Source of the DNA: Mucilaginibacter terrae | GTDB taxonomy: Bacteria; Bacteroidota; Bacteroidia; Sphingobacteriales; Sphingobacteriaceae | NCBI RefSeq assembly: GCF_031951985.1 | Contig: NZ_JAVLVU010000001.1 | Location: 2,480,001-2,544,000 of the forward strand | Direction of reading: 5' to 3' | Length of the DNA: 64,000 bases | Shown here: piece by piece, positions 44,655 to 55,346 of the stretch | How the letters are laid out: each line of letters opens with the position of its first letter | How positions within the stretch are numbered: the first letter of the stretch is position 1 | Notes under the pieces: generated by a model | What the model saw: the letters and a program-made list of their open reading frames with translations, nothing else | Database searches by the model: none | Told to the model about the DNA's origin: nothing | Made by a program: the position numbers and the translations under genes

Positions 44655-47600
44655 CTACTGCAACAACAATTTCAAATTCACCCCAAAATTGGTAAACGCC
44701 GTGTTAAACGTTTGCGAGGTGTACGGGCGGGTAATGTTCGAATCGTAAAAGATGTTGAAGTTGAAACGCTGATTGATCACATAATCTATCGACGGACGAA
44801 TGGTGATATTTTTGGCGCCTGATGATATTTCGGCAGTTTGCACGTCGGCACGGTAGATAACGATCTTATTGTCGCGCAGGGCAAAGTCGAATTTAAAGTT
44901 GAGGTCGTTATTGAGTTTAAAGTTGCTGAACAGCCCGAACGGAAAATGAAAATTGCGGGTACGGTACCCAAAGCCCAGCACCATAATATTCTCATTTTGC
45001 TGCGCCAGCTGGCTATTGAGTACGCTCAGGCTCAGGGTGCGGCTGTTACGATATTCGGCACTTACTGTCATGCTGTTTTTAAAGCGTACATCAACCCCTA
45101 CCAACGGCACAAATTGTTCAAACAAGGTTACCTGCGTAAACTGGTAAAAAGGCAAAAAGTCGCTGTTCACATCGCGCTCAACCGAGCCACCGTTAACCTC
45201 GCGGTAGCGAATAAGCGAGTTATAACTGTTTACGCTGTATGTTGAGCGGTATCCGTGTCGCAGATCAAACGAATCAAAAAACTCTTTGAGCCAGCTTACC
45301 CTGCTCAAACCGTTATAAGTTATTTGCCAGTTAGGGATAGGTATTTGCGGAAAGGTATTCAAATTTGATTTACGGGCATCTTTACCGGCATATGCTGCTA
45401 AAAAAGAGTTGACCAGCACATCCTGCTGGTTAGGGCCATAACCATCGGCATAACCATTGGTGCCTGCAGTGCCCGAGTTACGGTTTTGGGCAGCTAAGCG
45501 TTGCGAAATTACCTGGCGGTTATCTAACAACTGCTGAAAGGCTGCCGAGTAATTGTTAAGGCTCCGGTCTTTACTAAAGGCTGTACCTAAAGACATAAAC
45601 GACACGCTGTAAGTACCCGAAGTGATAGGACTCTGATCTTCAAAATTATTAGTGGCCGGATTAAACTTGTAATTGGTTTGAAAGTTACGATCGCGCGTGC
45701 GGAAGGCCGTAAGTTCGATGTTTAGATCGGGGATGGGCCTGATGGTGCTGCGCAGGTGCATGTCCTCGTTAAGCGTGGTGGTGTACAGCTGATTTTGCAG
45801 GGTATCGGTACTTAGCCATCTGTTAGCAATTGCCCGCGGGCGAAGATCGGCCTGGCTACCCAGCAAAAAGCCTAAGCCCGGTGCGTTGGCACTAAAATCC
45901 TGCCCGCCAAAACCGGTAGTGGGCAGGTAGCCCGGCAAAAAGGTTCCTTGGGTACGGGTGTAGGTTGCACCAAGGTTTTTAACACTGGTTAACAAATCGA
46001 TCAATATTTTGCGGCCACCTTTGCTGTCTGCTTTGGTACGTAAGGCTGCAAACTTATTGTATAAACTACTCAGGTTAAGCGTGGGGTTCATTTGTACCGA
46101 GCGCGAATTTTGAATGGTATTACCCACATCATAAGCCGCGTTATCAATAGCAAACTTAGGCTGGGTTTGCCAGTTAAAATTGGTGCTGTAACGGGCAATA
46201 GCGCTAACCCAATCTAACCCCGGCACCTTGTTAATAGGCACCGTATAGTTAAAGTTAATGGTGTGATTATAGTTGGTAGTACGACCAAGGCGTTTAAGGT
46301 TTTCCCACAAAGTATCGCGCTTCATACCGTTTACACGCCCTGCAGGTTCATCAACCACGCCCAGGTTGGTGGCATCAATATCCATTTGCAACGATTTGGT
46401 TAAATTCCAGCCTATGCCATAAACGCGGGTAATGTTAAAGTTTTTGTTAAACGTGGTGGTTGGTACCGGTAAAAAGTTATTGGGATCGTTATTGCGCAGG
46501 GTATTCTCCGAGTAAAACCTATCAAAACTAATGGCAAAGTTTAACCTCGATGGCAACAGGCTAAAGTTAAAATCGCTCAGCAGGTTGAGCATATTGCTTT
46601 TAATTACCTTTTCGAGCGGGGTATAATACTTGGCTTGATTTAAGTAATTGTAGGCCAGTGCCAACTTGTATATTTTCTGTATATCGTTCTGGGTAATAAA
46701 ATCATGGTGCTCGTATTCGGAGTATGCGTAGGTAGCATTCAGGTTTTCAACATCCCAAAGCTTGGCTGGTGCGGCCACATCGGTTTTGGCCTTGTGCACG
46801 TTGGTAAAGTTGATGCTTTTGCGCATGGTATAATCCTGCGCTGTGCGTTTTATCTCGTCTTTCTTTTCCTGTGTTGGCGCATTGGCAATAGCATCCTTTA
46901 ATTCCACGTCGGGTTGGGCCGGGTTAAACTGCGGCATAGCTACCTGCTGCGACAGGTTTACATACATAGGTATACGCATGCCCGTTTTAGCCGGGAAGAA
47001 TTTGCCTAACTCCAAACTACCCGCCATATCAAAGGTATGGCTATCGTTACGGCTGCGTTCGCTCACGCGTTGCTCTATCGAGCCAAAGCCAATGGTGGTT
47101 TTGCTGCCGGCTACAGTAATATCGGCAAAATCGGCCAGTTTGGCGTTGAGGCGGGCTGTTGCAGCCCAGCCGCCGCGCTGGTCAAAATCGGTTAAACGTA
47201 ACTCGTTAAACCACACAATGGCATTTTTATCAAACCCACCCGATGGCTTATACGGGTTACGTATACCCAGCATAATGGCACGCAAACGGCTCAAATCGGG
47301 CTGCCCCTTAATGGTGATCTTGTTATTACCGTCGGTAACGGTAAACGGAATATTGATAGATGCCAGCTGACCCGATGCAATGGCATTATCACGCGCTAAC
47401 TTGGCACGGGTAAAGGCAGCCAGTTCAATATCCATATTGTTGGCTGCCGGCCAAATGGAGTTGGGGTCTGATGTACCCGGGCGCGTAATTTTAAGCGGCA
47501 CCTCGTACTCGTAATAGCTGTCCTGGTAATCAAAACCTAAGCGGATAAACGCACTCAGATCATTATCATTCAGCTGGTCGCCCTCGGCATGTACAAACAT

Positions 47601-50600
47601 TTGCAGGCGTTTGTATGAGCGCAAATCATTATAAAATGTACGGTATGCAGCCCGCGAATAGCCGTTGCGCAGGTTGGTTACATTGAGTGATAACGACTGC
47701 TCGTTGAGGCGGGTATCGGTACGAAGGTTGTTATAATCGCGCTGGCGCTCAATGCCGGGGGGCAACACATACGGTATAGGCGAGCGGTTGCCATTGGCCT
47801 CCAGGTTTACGGCCTGTACGTTAAGTACCGAGGCATCAAGCGGCGCATTAACCAGGGCAGGGTCGGCAATTACTTTGGTGGCGTTGTTTTCTACATTGTA
47901 ACCGCGCCATTCGCCACGTACTAGTTGCAGGGTACCCATCCGTAATACGGCGGTATCGGCAAAGTTGGTCATAAACATACGCATGTAACGTATGGCCTTA
48001 AAATCCTGAATGTTACCCTCGCGCGATGCATAGCCGGCAATAGGCACCCTAAACTGGTACCAGTTAACCGTTTGTGTGGTACCATCGGGCAGCTTTACGG
48101 CGGCGGCTACTTTATCGTTAATAAAGTTTTGGCCAATAACCATATCCTGCGGACGGATAGATACTTTGTACTGAAAATACTCGTCGGCCTGGCTCATGCT
48201 GTTGTCGCGGTTTAAATCCTCACCGTCCGGGAACGAGGTGGAGGCCGAGGTAGATACGCCCAGTTCGGCTTGCGACTGTTCGGCCGTTTTTGAGTTGCCC
48301 TCGGTACCATTGTATTTACTGTAACGGGCTAAAATCCCGGCACGGTTTTGATCCAGTTGAGCACCCTGGTAGTATTGATAGTTGTCTGACGAAGGGTCGG
48401 CAGCCAGGGCATTGGCAGCAGCCGGACTTAACTGCCCGCGTAATTGCTGCACAAAGCCCGAAAACTTGGTTTGCTCGCCGGCATCATTTAATCCATCCAA
48501 ACCAATATCTTGTAAACGACGTGCATCCGGGTTATTATCAAAAGCGTTAATTACCGGTTGCAGGCGGGGTACGCGTCCCCAAACGGTTTCGTCGGTACCG
48601 GTTGCGCTGCCATCGGGCGGTAAGCCGTTTTCTACCGATTTTCGTCCGTCTTTCAATATATCTTCGGAGATGCTGCCTAAGTTGAAATACAGATCGCCTC
48701 CCTGTGAGTTTTGCTTGTAGATGAACGGGTCCATCATCCAAAACTCAATGTATTGTACGTTCAGCGATTCAAAATCATTGGTTTCTAACTTGCGGAACAT
48801 GCCCCCCCAGCGGTTGCGCGGATTTTGCAGCGTGCCATCGGGGTTAATGCCGGTGGTAGCGTAGTTGTACTGCCCGCGGGTGTTTGGATAGAAAGCCAGA
48901 TCGAGCGTTGGTAATATGAGCGGCTGCCCGGTTACCGACTGACGGTAAGGTAATACCTCCGTTTCTAAAACCTGTCGTACATAGTGGTTTGACAGATCGG
49001 CACGGGTGAGGCTAAACTGGGTTGACGAGGTATAAAATATAGGGTCGATGTTGTAAAACGCCAGGCGCGCCCGGTTGTAGCCATAACTCAGATCGTTAAA
49101 CAAACGCGACTCGTTAAACAGTTGCGGCGTGCCCGAAATTTGCCAACCCAGGGCGCTTTTTAAATCGATAACCGATTGGCTGCTTTCAAAATCGTCCAAA
49201 TATGACGTGCCGTTTTTTGAACCTGCAAAATTGATGGCACTGGGGCTACCCGGCATCAGTTTGGCAAATTCGCCCGAAAAATTAATGTACGATGGAACTT
49301 TGGTATTGATGAGCGGCAGGCGGTCAATAATACGGGTTAACCAGCGCGACTCGGAACTGTAATTTACATCAAAACCCATAATGGTGTTCGATACCGACTC
49401 CTCCCCTATAATTTGCTTTTGCGTAAGTGGCTGCTCGGAAAGGTGCATAATGGTAGCGCCTAAATTCAGTTTTGAATTGGCTCTATAATCAAACCTCGAC
49501 CCGTATAAAGTCTTTTGCTGTACGCCAAATAATTCGTTATTCTCGATATTTACGGTAATGGGCTGGCCCGATGATAACAGCGATTGATTGAGAATACGTA
49601 TACGGCCAATGCTGTAATCAACCGTAAAATCGGCCCCTTCCTGCAAGCGCAAGGCCCCTGCGTTTACCACTACCGAACCCTGCGGAATGTTCACAGCATT
49701 CAACTGGTACTCCGACCCCGACTGCGAGGTGTAAGTACCCTTAATTACATACCGGTTGAGGTTAGGAAAATACTGCTGCGCAATGGTACGCACCGAATCA
49801 TACAGCGGCTGGTAAACGTAGCGGTTAAGTAAGTTTGGGCTGTTAGCTAACCTCCGTGCCAAGTCGCTACCAAAAGGCTCGATGGTTGGGAACATGATGC
49901 GCCCGTTTTGCGAATCGATGGTGATGCCTTCTAAAAAGTCGAAGTAGCCGTCGGGGCGTTTATCGTTTTGCTGGTTGAGATTATCGAGGTTGGTAAGTTG
50001 CAGCCAAAGCTTACCCCGCACGGTGGTATCGCCCTCGGTAAGCAACGGTTTTTCGATGTTCGATTGGTCATCAACCCGGGCAATGGTCATCCTGAAATTT
50101 ACCGGGCTAACCTGGTATGCGCCTAATGAGTATATATTCTTCATCATCAGGCCCCAGGTGGGCAGGTTGGTTTTCAGTATCTCGTTCTTCAGCATCTTTA
50201 CGTAAAGTGCTTTAGGGTTGGTGGCATCTACCGGTATATCATTCGAAAACTCACCCACCTGGTACTCGCGGCCATTATAGGTATAGCGGAAAGCCACGGC
50301 CAGCACCTCGTCGTTGTTCAACGGATAGTTAAGCGATATATAACCCAATTGCGGGTGCAGTGTAAATTCGCGCGTGGTTAACTTGCGGGCATAAGGCAGC
50401 TTTACATAGTTATCGGTTGCGCCGGTAGCCTGAAAAAACGAGGCAACATCGTTAGAATTGGTTAAACGGCCCTGGTTAGGTAAGGCCTGCAGGTTTTGAA
50501 GCAGGTTATTGGATTGCTGTGAAAAGCCCGGCCCTATAAAACCCGCCGGCAAGCCCGATGTTCCACCTTGAACGCGCAGGGTATTGTACGGCCGGTTCTC

Positions 50601-51683
50601 GCCTAAGTCCAGTAAACCAATAATATCGCGCGAATCGGTAGTGGAGTTGGTACGGTTGGTTGTCCAAACCTCTACGCGGGTAACCGTAATATTGGAGCTG
50701 ATGATGGGGATGTTAGCCAGCGCCTTGTTGTAATTATCCCTGAAATATTGCGCCAGAAAGAAGTGACGGTTGGCCTCATAATCGGCCGGGGTAAGCCTGA
50801 ACTCGCCCTGCTGCGAACCGTTAGTAATGGTAATAGTTTTAGCCTGCGACCGCTGCTGCGAAAAAATACTGGTTACATCCAGCTTACCAAACTTCAATTT
50901 TGTTTTTAAACCGAACAGCGCCTGGCTACCGCGAATTAACGAAGTATTAAGCGGCATACTCACGGTGCCGGCCTCAATCTTTTGAATAATTTCGTCGGGC
51001 TTGCCGGTGTAATCTAATTTAATTTGATTCTCAAACTGAAACTGGGCATCGGTATTGTAATTGGTGGCAATTTTTAACTTATCGCCAATGGCACCCGTAA
51101 TATTCATTTGGATGCGCTGGTCAAAATTAAAGTTGAACTGCTTGCGCTGGCGGGTATTAAACAGCGGGTTTTGATTGCTGTTTACCTGCCCGGCAAATAT
51201 GAGTTGCGCAGAGCCCTGCGGACGAATATCAATTGTATTACTGCCAAAAATTTGCTCAAAAGTGCGGCTGCGAACTTTAATTTGCGGTATAAAGCCCGGC
51301 TGCTGCGAATCGTAAGCATATTTATCGGCCAGTTCGCGAAAATACTCGCGGCGGTTTTGCTGTTGGGTAAGTTGCAGGTACTCGGTAAAGGTTAAATAAC
51401 GCGGCGCACGGTACATGAGGTTGCCTACCCTTTCAATAAGTACATAACGGTTAGAGGCTGCATCATATTCAATAATGCGCTCCAGGTTAGGCGGGTCGGG
51501 CTGAAAGTTGCCTTTACGTATACGCGAGTTGCGCGACTCGGGCTTTTTATACGGAACCTTTATCTTGATAGAATCCTTCGGTGTTGGTTTAATTTGGGCA
51601 AACAGGGGCTCGATCCCGCCACAGGTTAACATCAGCAATCCCACTAAAACCCCTGCAGCAAATTTTTTAACCGAGCTAATCAA
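44655..51683 (-). CDS. sprA: Cell-surface protein SprA, Type IX secretion translocon
   Basis: This 2342-residue outer-membrane protein forms the very large single-chain barrel through which Type IX secretion substrates leave the cell. It has a signal peptide ending FAQ (residue 30), the conserved start with RIIEYDAASNRYVLIERVG and YLTFTEYLQLTQQQNR, repeated SprA segments such as INFAGSKNGTSYLDDFESSQSVIDL and NRDNSMSQADEYFQYKVSI, and a C-terminal strand ending NLKLLLQ. The start codon is TTG; an in-frame stop lies 21 bases upstream and no ATG is available before the signal peptide. It is downstream of ruvA by 18 bases; maeB-ruvA-sprA is a conserved order in the phylum. The length is typical and no break was seen. 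Confidence 0.95.
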   Translation of the reverse strand: MISSVKKFAAGVLVGLLMLTCGGIEPLFAQIKPTPKDSIKIKVPYKKPESRNSRIRKGNFQPDPPNLERIIEYDAASNRYVLIERVGNLMYRAPRYLTFTEYLQLTQQQNRREYFRELADKYAYDSQQPGFIPQIKVRSRTFEQIFGSNTIDIRPQGSAQLIFAGQVNSNQNPLFNTRQRKQFNFNFDQRIQMNITGAIGDKLKIATNYNTDAQFQFENQIKLDYTGKPDEIIQKIEAGTVSMPLNTSLIRGSQALFGLKTKLKFGKLDVTSIFSQQRSQAKTITITNGSQQGEFRLTPADYEANRHFFLAQYFRDNYNKALANIPIISSNITVTRVEVWTTNRTNSTTDSRDIIGLLDLGENRPYNTLRVQGGTSGLPAGFIGPGFSQQSNNLLQNLQALPNQGRLTNSNDVASFFQATGATDNYVKLPYARKLTTREFTLHPQLGYISLNYPLNNDEVLAVAFRYTYNGREYQVGEFSNDIPVDATNPKALYVKMLKNEILKTNLPTWGLMMKNIYSLGAYQVSPVNFRMTIARVDDQSNIEKPLLTEGDTTVRGKLWLQLTNLDNLNQQNDKRPDGYFDFLEGITIDSQNGRIMFPTIEPFGSDLARRLANSPNLLNRYVYQPLYDSVRTIAQQYFPNLNRYVIKGTYTSQSGSEYQLNAVNIPQGSVVVNAGALRLQEGADFTVDYSIGRIRILNQSLLSSGQPITVNIENNELFGVQQKTLYGSRFDYRANSKLNLGATIMHLSEQPLTQKQIIGEESVSNTIMGFDVNYSSESRWLTRIIDRLPLINTKVPSYINFSGEFAKLMPGSPSAINFAGSKNGTSYLDDFESSQSVIDLKSALGWQISGTPQLFNESRLFNDLSYGYNRARLAFYNIDPIFYTSSTQFSLTRADLSNHYVRQVLETEVLPYRQSVTGQPLILPTLDLAFYPNTRGQYNYATTGINPDGTLQNPRNRWGGMFRKLETNDFESLNVQYIEFWMMDPFIYKQNSQGGDLYFNLGSISEDILKDGRKSVENGLPPDGSATGTDETVWGRVPRLQPVINAFDNNPDARRLQDIGLDGLNDAGEQTKFSGFVQQLRGQLSPAAANALAADPSSDNYQYYQGAQLDQNRAGILARYSKYNGTEGNSKTAEQSQAELGVSTSASTSFPDGEDLNRDNSMSQADEYFQYKVSIRPQDMVIGQNFINDKVAAAVKLPDGTTQTVNWYQFRVPIAGYASREGNIQDFKAIRYMRMFMTNFADTAVLRMGTLQLVRGEWRGYNVENNATKVIADPALVNAPLDASVLNVQAVNLEANGNRSPIPYVLPPGIERQRDYNNLRTDTRLNEQSLSLNVTNLRNGYSRAAYRTFYNDLRSYKRLQMFVHAEGDQLNDNDLSAFIRLGFDYQDSYYEYEVPLKITRPGTSDPNSIWPAANNMDIELAAFTRAKLARDNAIASGQLASINIPFTVTDGNNKITIKGQPDLSRLRAIMLGIRNPYKPSGGFDKNAIVWFNELRLTDFDQRGGWAATARLNAKLADFADITVAGSKTTIGFGSIEQRVSERSRNDSHTFDMAGSLELGKFFPAKTGMRIPMYVNLSQQVAMPQFNPAQPDVELKDAIANAPTQEKKDEIKRTAQDYTMRKSINFTNVHKAKTDVAAPAKLWDVENLNATYAYSEYEHHDFITQNDIQKIYKLALAYNYLNQAKYYTPLEKVIKSNMLNLLSDFNFSLLPSRLNFAISFDRFYSENTLRNNDPNNFLPVPTTTFNKNFNITRVYGIGWNLTKSLQMDIDATNLGVVDEPAGRVNGMKRDTLWENLKRLGRTTNYNHTINFNYTVPINKVPGLDWVSAIARYSTNFNWQTQPKFAIDNAAYDVGNTIQNSRSVQMNPTLNLSSLYNKFAALRTKADSKGGRKILIDLLTSVKNLGATYTRTQGTFLPGYLPTTGFGGQDFSANAPGLGFLLGSQADLRPRAIANRWLSTDTLQNQLYTTTLNEDMHLRSTIRPIPDLNIELTAFRTRDRNFQTNYKFNPATNNFEDQSPITSGTYSVSFMSLGTAFSKDRSLNNYSAAFQQLLDNRQVISQRLAAQNRNSGTAGTNGYADGYGPNQQDVLVNSFLAAYAGKDARKSNLNTFPQIPIPNWQITYNGLSRVSWLKEFFDSFDLRHGYRSTYSVNSYNSLIRYREVNGGSVERDVNSDFLPFYQFTQVTLFEQFVPLVGVDVRFKNSMTVSAEYRNSRTLSLSVLNSQLAQQNENIMVLGFGYRTRNFHFPFGLFSNFKLNNDLNFKFDFALRDNKIVIYRADVQTAEISSGAKNITIRPSIDYVINQRFNFNIFYDSNITRPYTSQTFNTAFTNFGVNLKLLLQ

Positions 51684-51701
51684 TGGTATTAAAAGCTGTA
51701 A

Positions 51702-52286
51702 TTATAAACTTTTGAGAGCCGATTTAATTAGTTGTTCCACCGTTAACGTCCCGGTGTTTTTACCTATTTCGTTATCTATTACCTTCTCTGCCGCGTTGCG
51801 TGCAAAACCCAGCATTACCAAGGCCGACAGTGCTTCATCCTTAATTGTATTATTGGCAGGCATGCTAATCAGCGAATCAGGTCCTTCCTTGCGCAGCTTG
51901 TCCTGCAATTCAAGAATTACGCGTTGGGCCGATTTTGGCCCAATACCCTTAATACGTTGTATTTGTGTTACGTTGCCTTGCACAATGGCATTCTGAATTT
52001 CTTCGGGGGTGATAGACGACAGCATCATGCGACCGGTGTTTGGCCCGATGCCTGATACCGAAATGAGGTGCAGGAACAGGCGTTTCTCGCCCTCATCGGC
52101 AAAACCGTACAGGGTGTGGCCGTCTTCTTTAACGTGCAGCCAAACGTACAGCTTGCAGCGTTCCACATCGCCAATTTTTGAGAAAGTATGAAGGGAGATA
52201 TTTATGTGATAGCCTACGCCGCCAGCATCAATCACCACATAAGCCGGGCTTTTGAAAGCCAGCTTGCCATCAATGTATGCGTACAT
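51702..52286 (-). CDS. ruvA: Holliday junction branch migration subunit RuvA
   Basis: This 194-residue protein forms the tetramer that binds four-way junctions and loads RuvB. It has an OB-fold domain I (1-63, MYAYIDGKLAFKSPAYVVIDAGG), two helix-hairpin-helix motifs in domain II (ISVSGIGPNTGRMML and IQRIKGIGPKSAQRVILEL), and the flexible domain III (about 145-194) that touches RuvB. All parts are present. It precedes sprA by 18 bases. Confidence 0.97.
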   Translation of the reverse strand: MYAYIDGKLAFKSPAYVVIDAGGVGYHINISLHTFSKIGDVERCKLYVWLHVKEDGHTLYGFADEGEKRLFLHLISVSGIGPNTGRMMLSSITPEEIQNAIVQGNVTQIQRIKGIGPKSAQRVILELQDKLRKEGPDSLISMPANNTIKDEALSALVMLGFARNAAEKVIDNEIGKNTGTLTVEQLIKSALKSL

Positions 52287-52364
52287 GTATAATCTATAGT
52301 GTGTTTATTATTTTCGTTAAAAATAATAAAACATACGCTTATACGGCGGACTAATCAAAAAGAT

Positions 52365-52391
52365 TTAGGCCTATCTTTTGGATAGGCCTAA
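52365..52391 (-). terminator. Hairpin between maeB and ruvA
   Basis: TTAGGCCTATC and GATAGGCCTAA form a perfect 11-bp stem with a five-base loop; on the minus strand it is followed by ATCTTTTTG. It is placed to end leftward transcription before ruvA. The 510-base gap 52287-52797 holds only this hairpin, copy B of the composite repeat and AT-rich sequence. Confidence 0.6.
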
Positions 52392-52589
52392 TTTACTTTG
52401 GGTTGATAATATTATTGAGAATGAATTTTGCTTATTATACAAAGCCAGGCCTCGTGCGATTCCCTTACTGAGTGTGGCGGAGGGGAGTGTCTCTTCAAAA
52501 AGAAAAGTTCAAATGACACACCCTGCCAATGCAATATCTCTCCCCGCCTCGCAAGAACTACTGTGTACCCAAATCTTTTTAACCGACAA

Positions 52590-52750
52590 GATGCACCGTA
52601 GGTGCTACCTGTTTATAGAAAGAACAGATGATTTTCTTTTGTCCCAGCGGGACTACCCTTCGTGCCATGCTTAAATTAGGTAGCTCCTAAAGGAGCATGT
52701 TAAATTTTGACATTGTTTTCTATAAATAGGTAGCCCCTAACGGGGCATAA
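52590..52750. repeat. Four-hairpin composite repeat, copy B
   Basis: The order is ATGCACCGTAGGTGCTACCT with GTTTATAGAAAG; TTTGTCCCAGCGGGACTACC; TTAGGTAGCTCCTAAAGGAG then CATG; TATAAATAGGTAGCCCCTAA then CGGGGCATAA. This is the inverse of copy A at 33047-33203. Paired stem bases differ between copies in a compensatory way in several units. Confidence 0.72.
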
Positions 52751-52797
52751 AAACTTGCGAGTACACTGTAGCTCTAAAAAGGGAAAATAAATATTAT

Positions 52798-55098
52798 TTA
52801 TAATCCTGCATCCTTAGCCTTTTGCTGCGCATCAACTACCGCTATGGTAATCATGTTTACAATCTCGCGTACCGAGCTGCCTAATTGCAACACGTGTACC
52901 GGTTTTTTCATACCTAATAAGATAGGACCAACGGCTTCGGCACCGCCCACTTCCTGTAACAGTTTGTAGGCTATATTGCCCGACTCGAGGTTAGGGAAGA
53001 TCAGTGTGTTGGCCGCCTTGCCGTTCAGGGTTGAGAAAGGGAAGTTATCTTCTAACAACGCCGGGTTCATGGCAAAGTTAGCCTGCATTTCACCGTCTAT
53101 CACCATATCGGGGTATTGTTTGTGCAGAATTTTTACAGCCTCGCGGGTTTTTTCGGGCACGTCGCCCTCGTTAGAGCCAAAGTTAGAGTACGACAGCATG
53201 GCTATACGCGGACTAACATTGAACTGCTTAACCGATTCTTCAACCAGCACGGTAATATCTACCAGATCCTGCACGGTTGGGTTTACGTTTACGGTAGTAT
53301 CGGCAAAAAACAGCGGCCCTTTTTTGGTGATCATCATGTACATACCGGCTACACGGCTCACACCATCGGCAGTACCGATGATTTGCAGGGCAGGCTTAAC
53401 GGTAGATACATAGTTTTTGGTTAAACCCGAGATCAATGCATCGGCATCACCAAACTCCACCATGCTGGCACCGTAATAGTTACGGTCGCGCATCATCTTT
53501 TTAGCTTCGTACAGGGTTATACCGCGGCGCTGGCGTTTATGATACAAATGCTGGGCATACTCTTCCTGGCGGTCGCACGGCACTAAGGTGTTGATGATCT
53601 TTACATCATCCAAATCAAGCTTATGCTCGGCAATAATGTTTTTAATTTTTTCGGTATTACCCAATAAAATAGGGATGGCGATGCCCTCCTCTTTTACTAT
53701 CTGGGCAGCACGTAATATCTTATAGTTATCGGCCTCGGCAAATACCACACGTTTAGGGTCTTGCTTGGCTTTACCGCTCAGGTTACGCATCAGCTTGTTA
53801 TCGCTACCAATACGACCGTGTAACCTTTCGGCATACTCGGCCCAATCGGTAATTTGGGTACGTGCCACACCCGATTCCATAGCTGCTTTAGCCACTGCGG
53901 CAGATACCTCTACGATGAGGCGCTGATCCATCGGTTTTGGAATGATGTAATCTCTTCCAAAACGCAGGTTAGTAGTATTGTAAGCCAAATTCACTTCTTC
54001 GGGAACAGGCTTACGGGTTAATTCGGCAATGGCATGTACGGCGGCAATTTTCATTTCCTCGTTAATGGCAGTAGCACGCACGTCTAACGCACCACGGAAA
54101 ATGTAAGGGAAACCCAGTACGTTGTTCACCTGGTTAGGATAATCGCTACGGCCGGTGGCCATAATAATATCCTGACGGGCGGCTACGGCTATATCATAAG
54201 ATACTTCGGGCTCGGGATTGGCCATGGCAAATACAACAGGGTTTGGCGCCATGCCTTGCAGCATTTCGGCAGTCACCACGTTACCGGCCGAGAGGCCGAT
54301 GAATACATCGGCACCTTTCATACCTTCGGTAAGGTTACTTACATCGGTACGGTGGGTGGCAAACTCTAAACGGATCTCGTCCAAATCGGTACGATCGGGG
54401 GTTATTAAACCGTTGATGTCGAACATCAGCAGGTTCTCTTTTTTAACACCCAATTGCAGGTACATTTTGGTACATGATACCGCAGCGGCACCTGCACCAT
54501 TTATTACCAGTTTAATTTCGTCAAGCTTTTTGCCTTGAATTTCGCAGGCATTCATGAGCGCAGCGCCCGATATTATGGCGGTACCATGCTGATCATCGTG
54601 CATTACCGGGATATTCATCTCGGCCTTTAAACGGCGCTCAATTTCAAAACAAGTTGGGGCCGAAATATCTTCGAGGTTTACACCACCAAAGGTTGGCTCC
54701 AATGCCTTTACTATGTTTACAAATTCATCAACATTTTTGGTGTTCAATTCTAAGTCGAACACGTCAATATCTGCATATATTTTAAACAGCAGGCCTTTAC
54801 CTTCCATTACCGGCTTGCTGGCTTCGGGGCCAATATCGCCCAGTCCTAATACGGCGGTACCGTTACTAATTACGGCTACCAAATTACCTTTGGCGGTATA
54901 TTTGTAAACATCATCGGTATTCTTGGCAATCTCGCGGCAAGGCTCGGCTACACCCGGCGAGTAAGCCATAGTTAAATCGCGTTGCGAATTAGTGGGTTTG
55001 GTAGGAATTACCTGTATTTTACCAGGACGGCCTTTGGAGTGATAGTTCAGCGCGTCTTGCTTACGTTTAGCGTTATTGTTATTGTTGGTTGTGCTCAT
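52798..55098 (-). CDS. maeB: NADP-dependent malic enzyme with phosphotransacetylase-like domain
   Basis: This 766-residue bifunctional-type malic enzyme catalyses oxidative decarboxylation of malate to pyruvate. The N-terminal malic domain (1-430) shows YSPGVAEPCREIA, NGTAVLGLGDIGPEASKPVMEGK, HDDQHGTAIISGAALMNA and the NADP-site GAGAAAVSC. The C-terminal region (about 435-766) is related to phosphate acetyltransferase and is usually regulatory (acetyl-CoA binding). It has its own promoter box and a divergent partner at 55360. Confidence 0.96.
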   Translation of the reverse strand: MSTTNNNNNAKRKQDALNYHSKGRPGKIQVIPTKPTNSQRDLTMAYSPGVAEPCREIAKNTDDVYKYTAKGNLVAVISNGTAVLGLGDIGPEASKPVMEGKGLLFKIYADIDVFDLELNTKNVDEFVNIVKALEPTFGGVNLEDISAPTCFEIERRLKAEMNIPVMHDDQHGTAIISGAALMNACEIQGKKLDEIKLVINGAGAAAVSCTKMYLQLGVKKENLLMFDINGLITPDRTDLDEIRLEFATHRTDVSNLTEGMKGADVFIGLSAGNVVTAEMLQGMAPNPVVFAMANPEPEVSYDIAVAARQDIIMATGRSDYPNQVNNVLGFPYIFRGALDVRATAINEEMKIAAVHAIAELTRKPVPEEVNLAYNTTNLRFGRDYIIPKPMDQRLIVEVSAAVAKAAMESGVARTQITDWAEYAERLHGRIGSDNKLMRNLSGKAKQDPKRVVFAEADNYKILRAAQIVKEEGIAIPILLGNTEKIKNIIAEHKLDLDDVKIINTLVPCDRQEEYAQHLYHKRQRRGITLYEAKKMMRDRNYYGASMVEFGDADALISGLTKNYVSTVKPALQIIGTADGVSRVAGMYMMITKKGPLFFADTTVNVNPTVQDLVDITVLVEESVKQFNVSPRIAMLSYSNFGSNEGDVPEKTREAVKILHKQYPDMVIDGEMQANFAMNPALLEDNFPFSTLNGKAANTLIFPNLESGNIAYKLLQEVGGAEAVGPILLGMKKPVHVLQLGSSVREIVNMITIAVVDAQQKAKDAGL

Positions 55099-55119
55099 TC
55101 TTCTCGAATTTCAGGTTGG

Positions 55120-55127
55120 CAAAATTA
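55120..55127 (-). promoter_or_regulatory. -7 box of the maeB promoter
   Basis: On the minus strand the site reads TAATTTTG, an exact TAnnTTTG match, 21 bases before the maeB start codon. Confidence 0.5.
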
Positions 55128-55346
55128 CAATTCCTTTTTAACATGCTGCATATTAACTCAATATTACGAAGTTAACAGCAAACCTGTGCTTTGGTTGCGC
55201 AAATACTAACCTCATCAATTAATGAATGCAGTTTGCTACCGCATAGCCGAATTTTATTTGGAACTCGTCATATACCTCTTATCCTGATTACTATGATTTG
55301 TACAATTTAGGGGAATTAATCAGCATAAAGCAAATTACATTTTTAC

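Noticed and set aside
44838..45245. Plus-strand frame inside sprA
   Set aside because: It is antisense to an intact conserved gene, with no recognisable motif.
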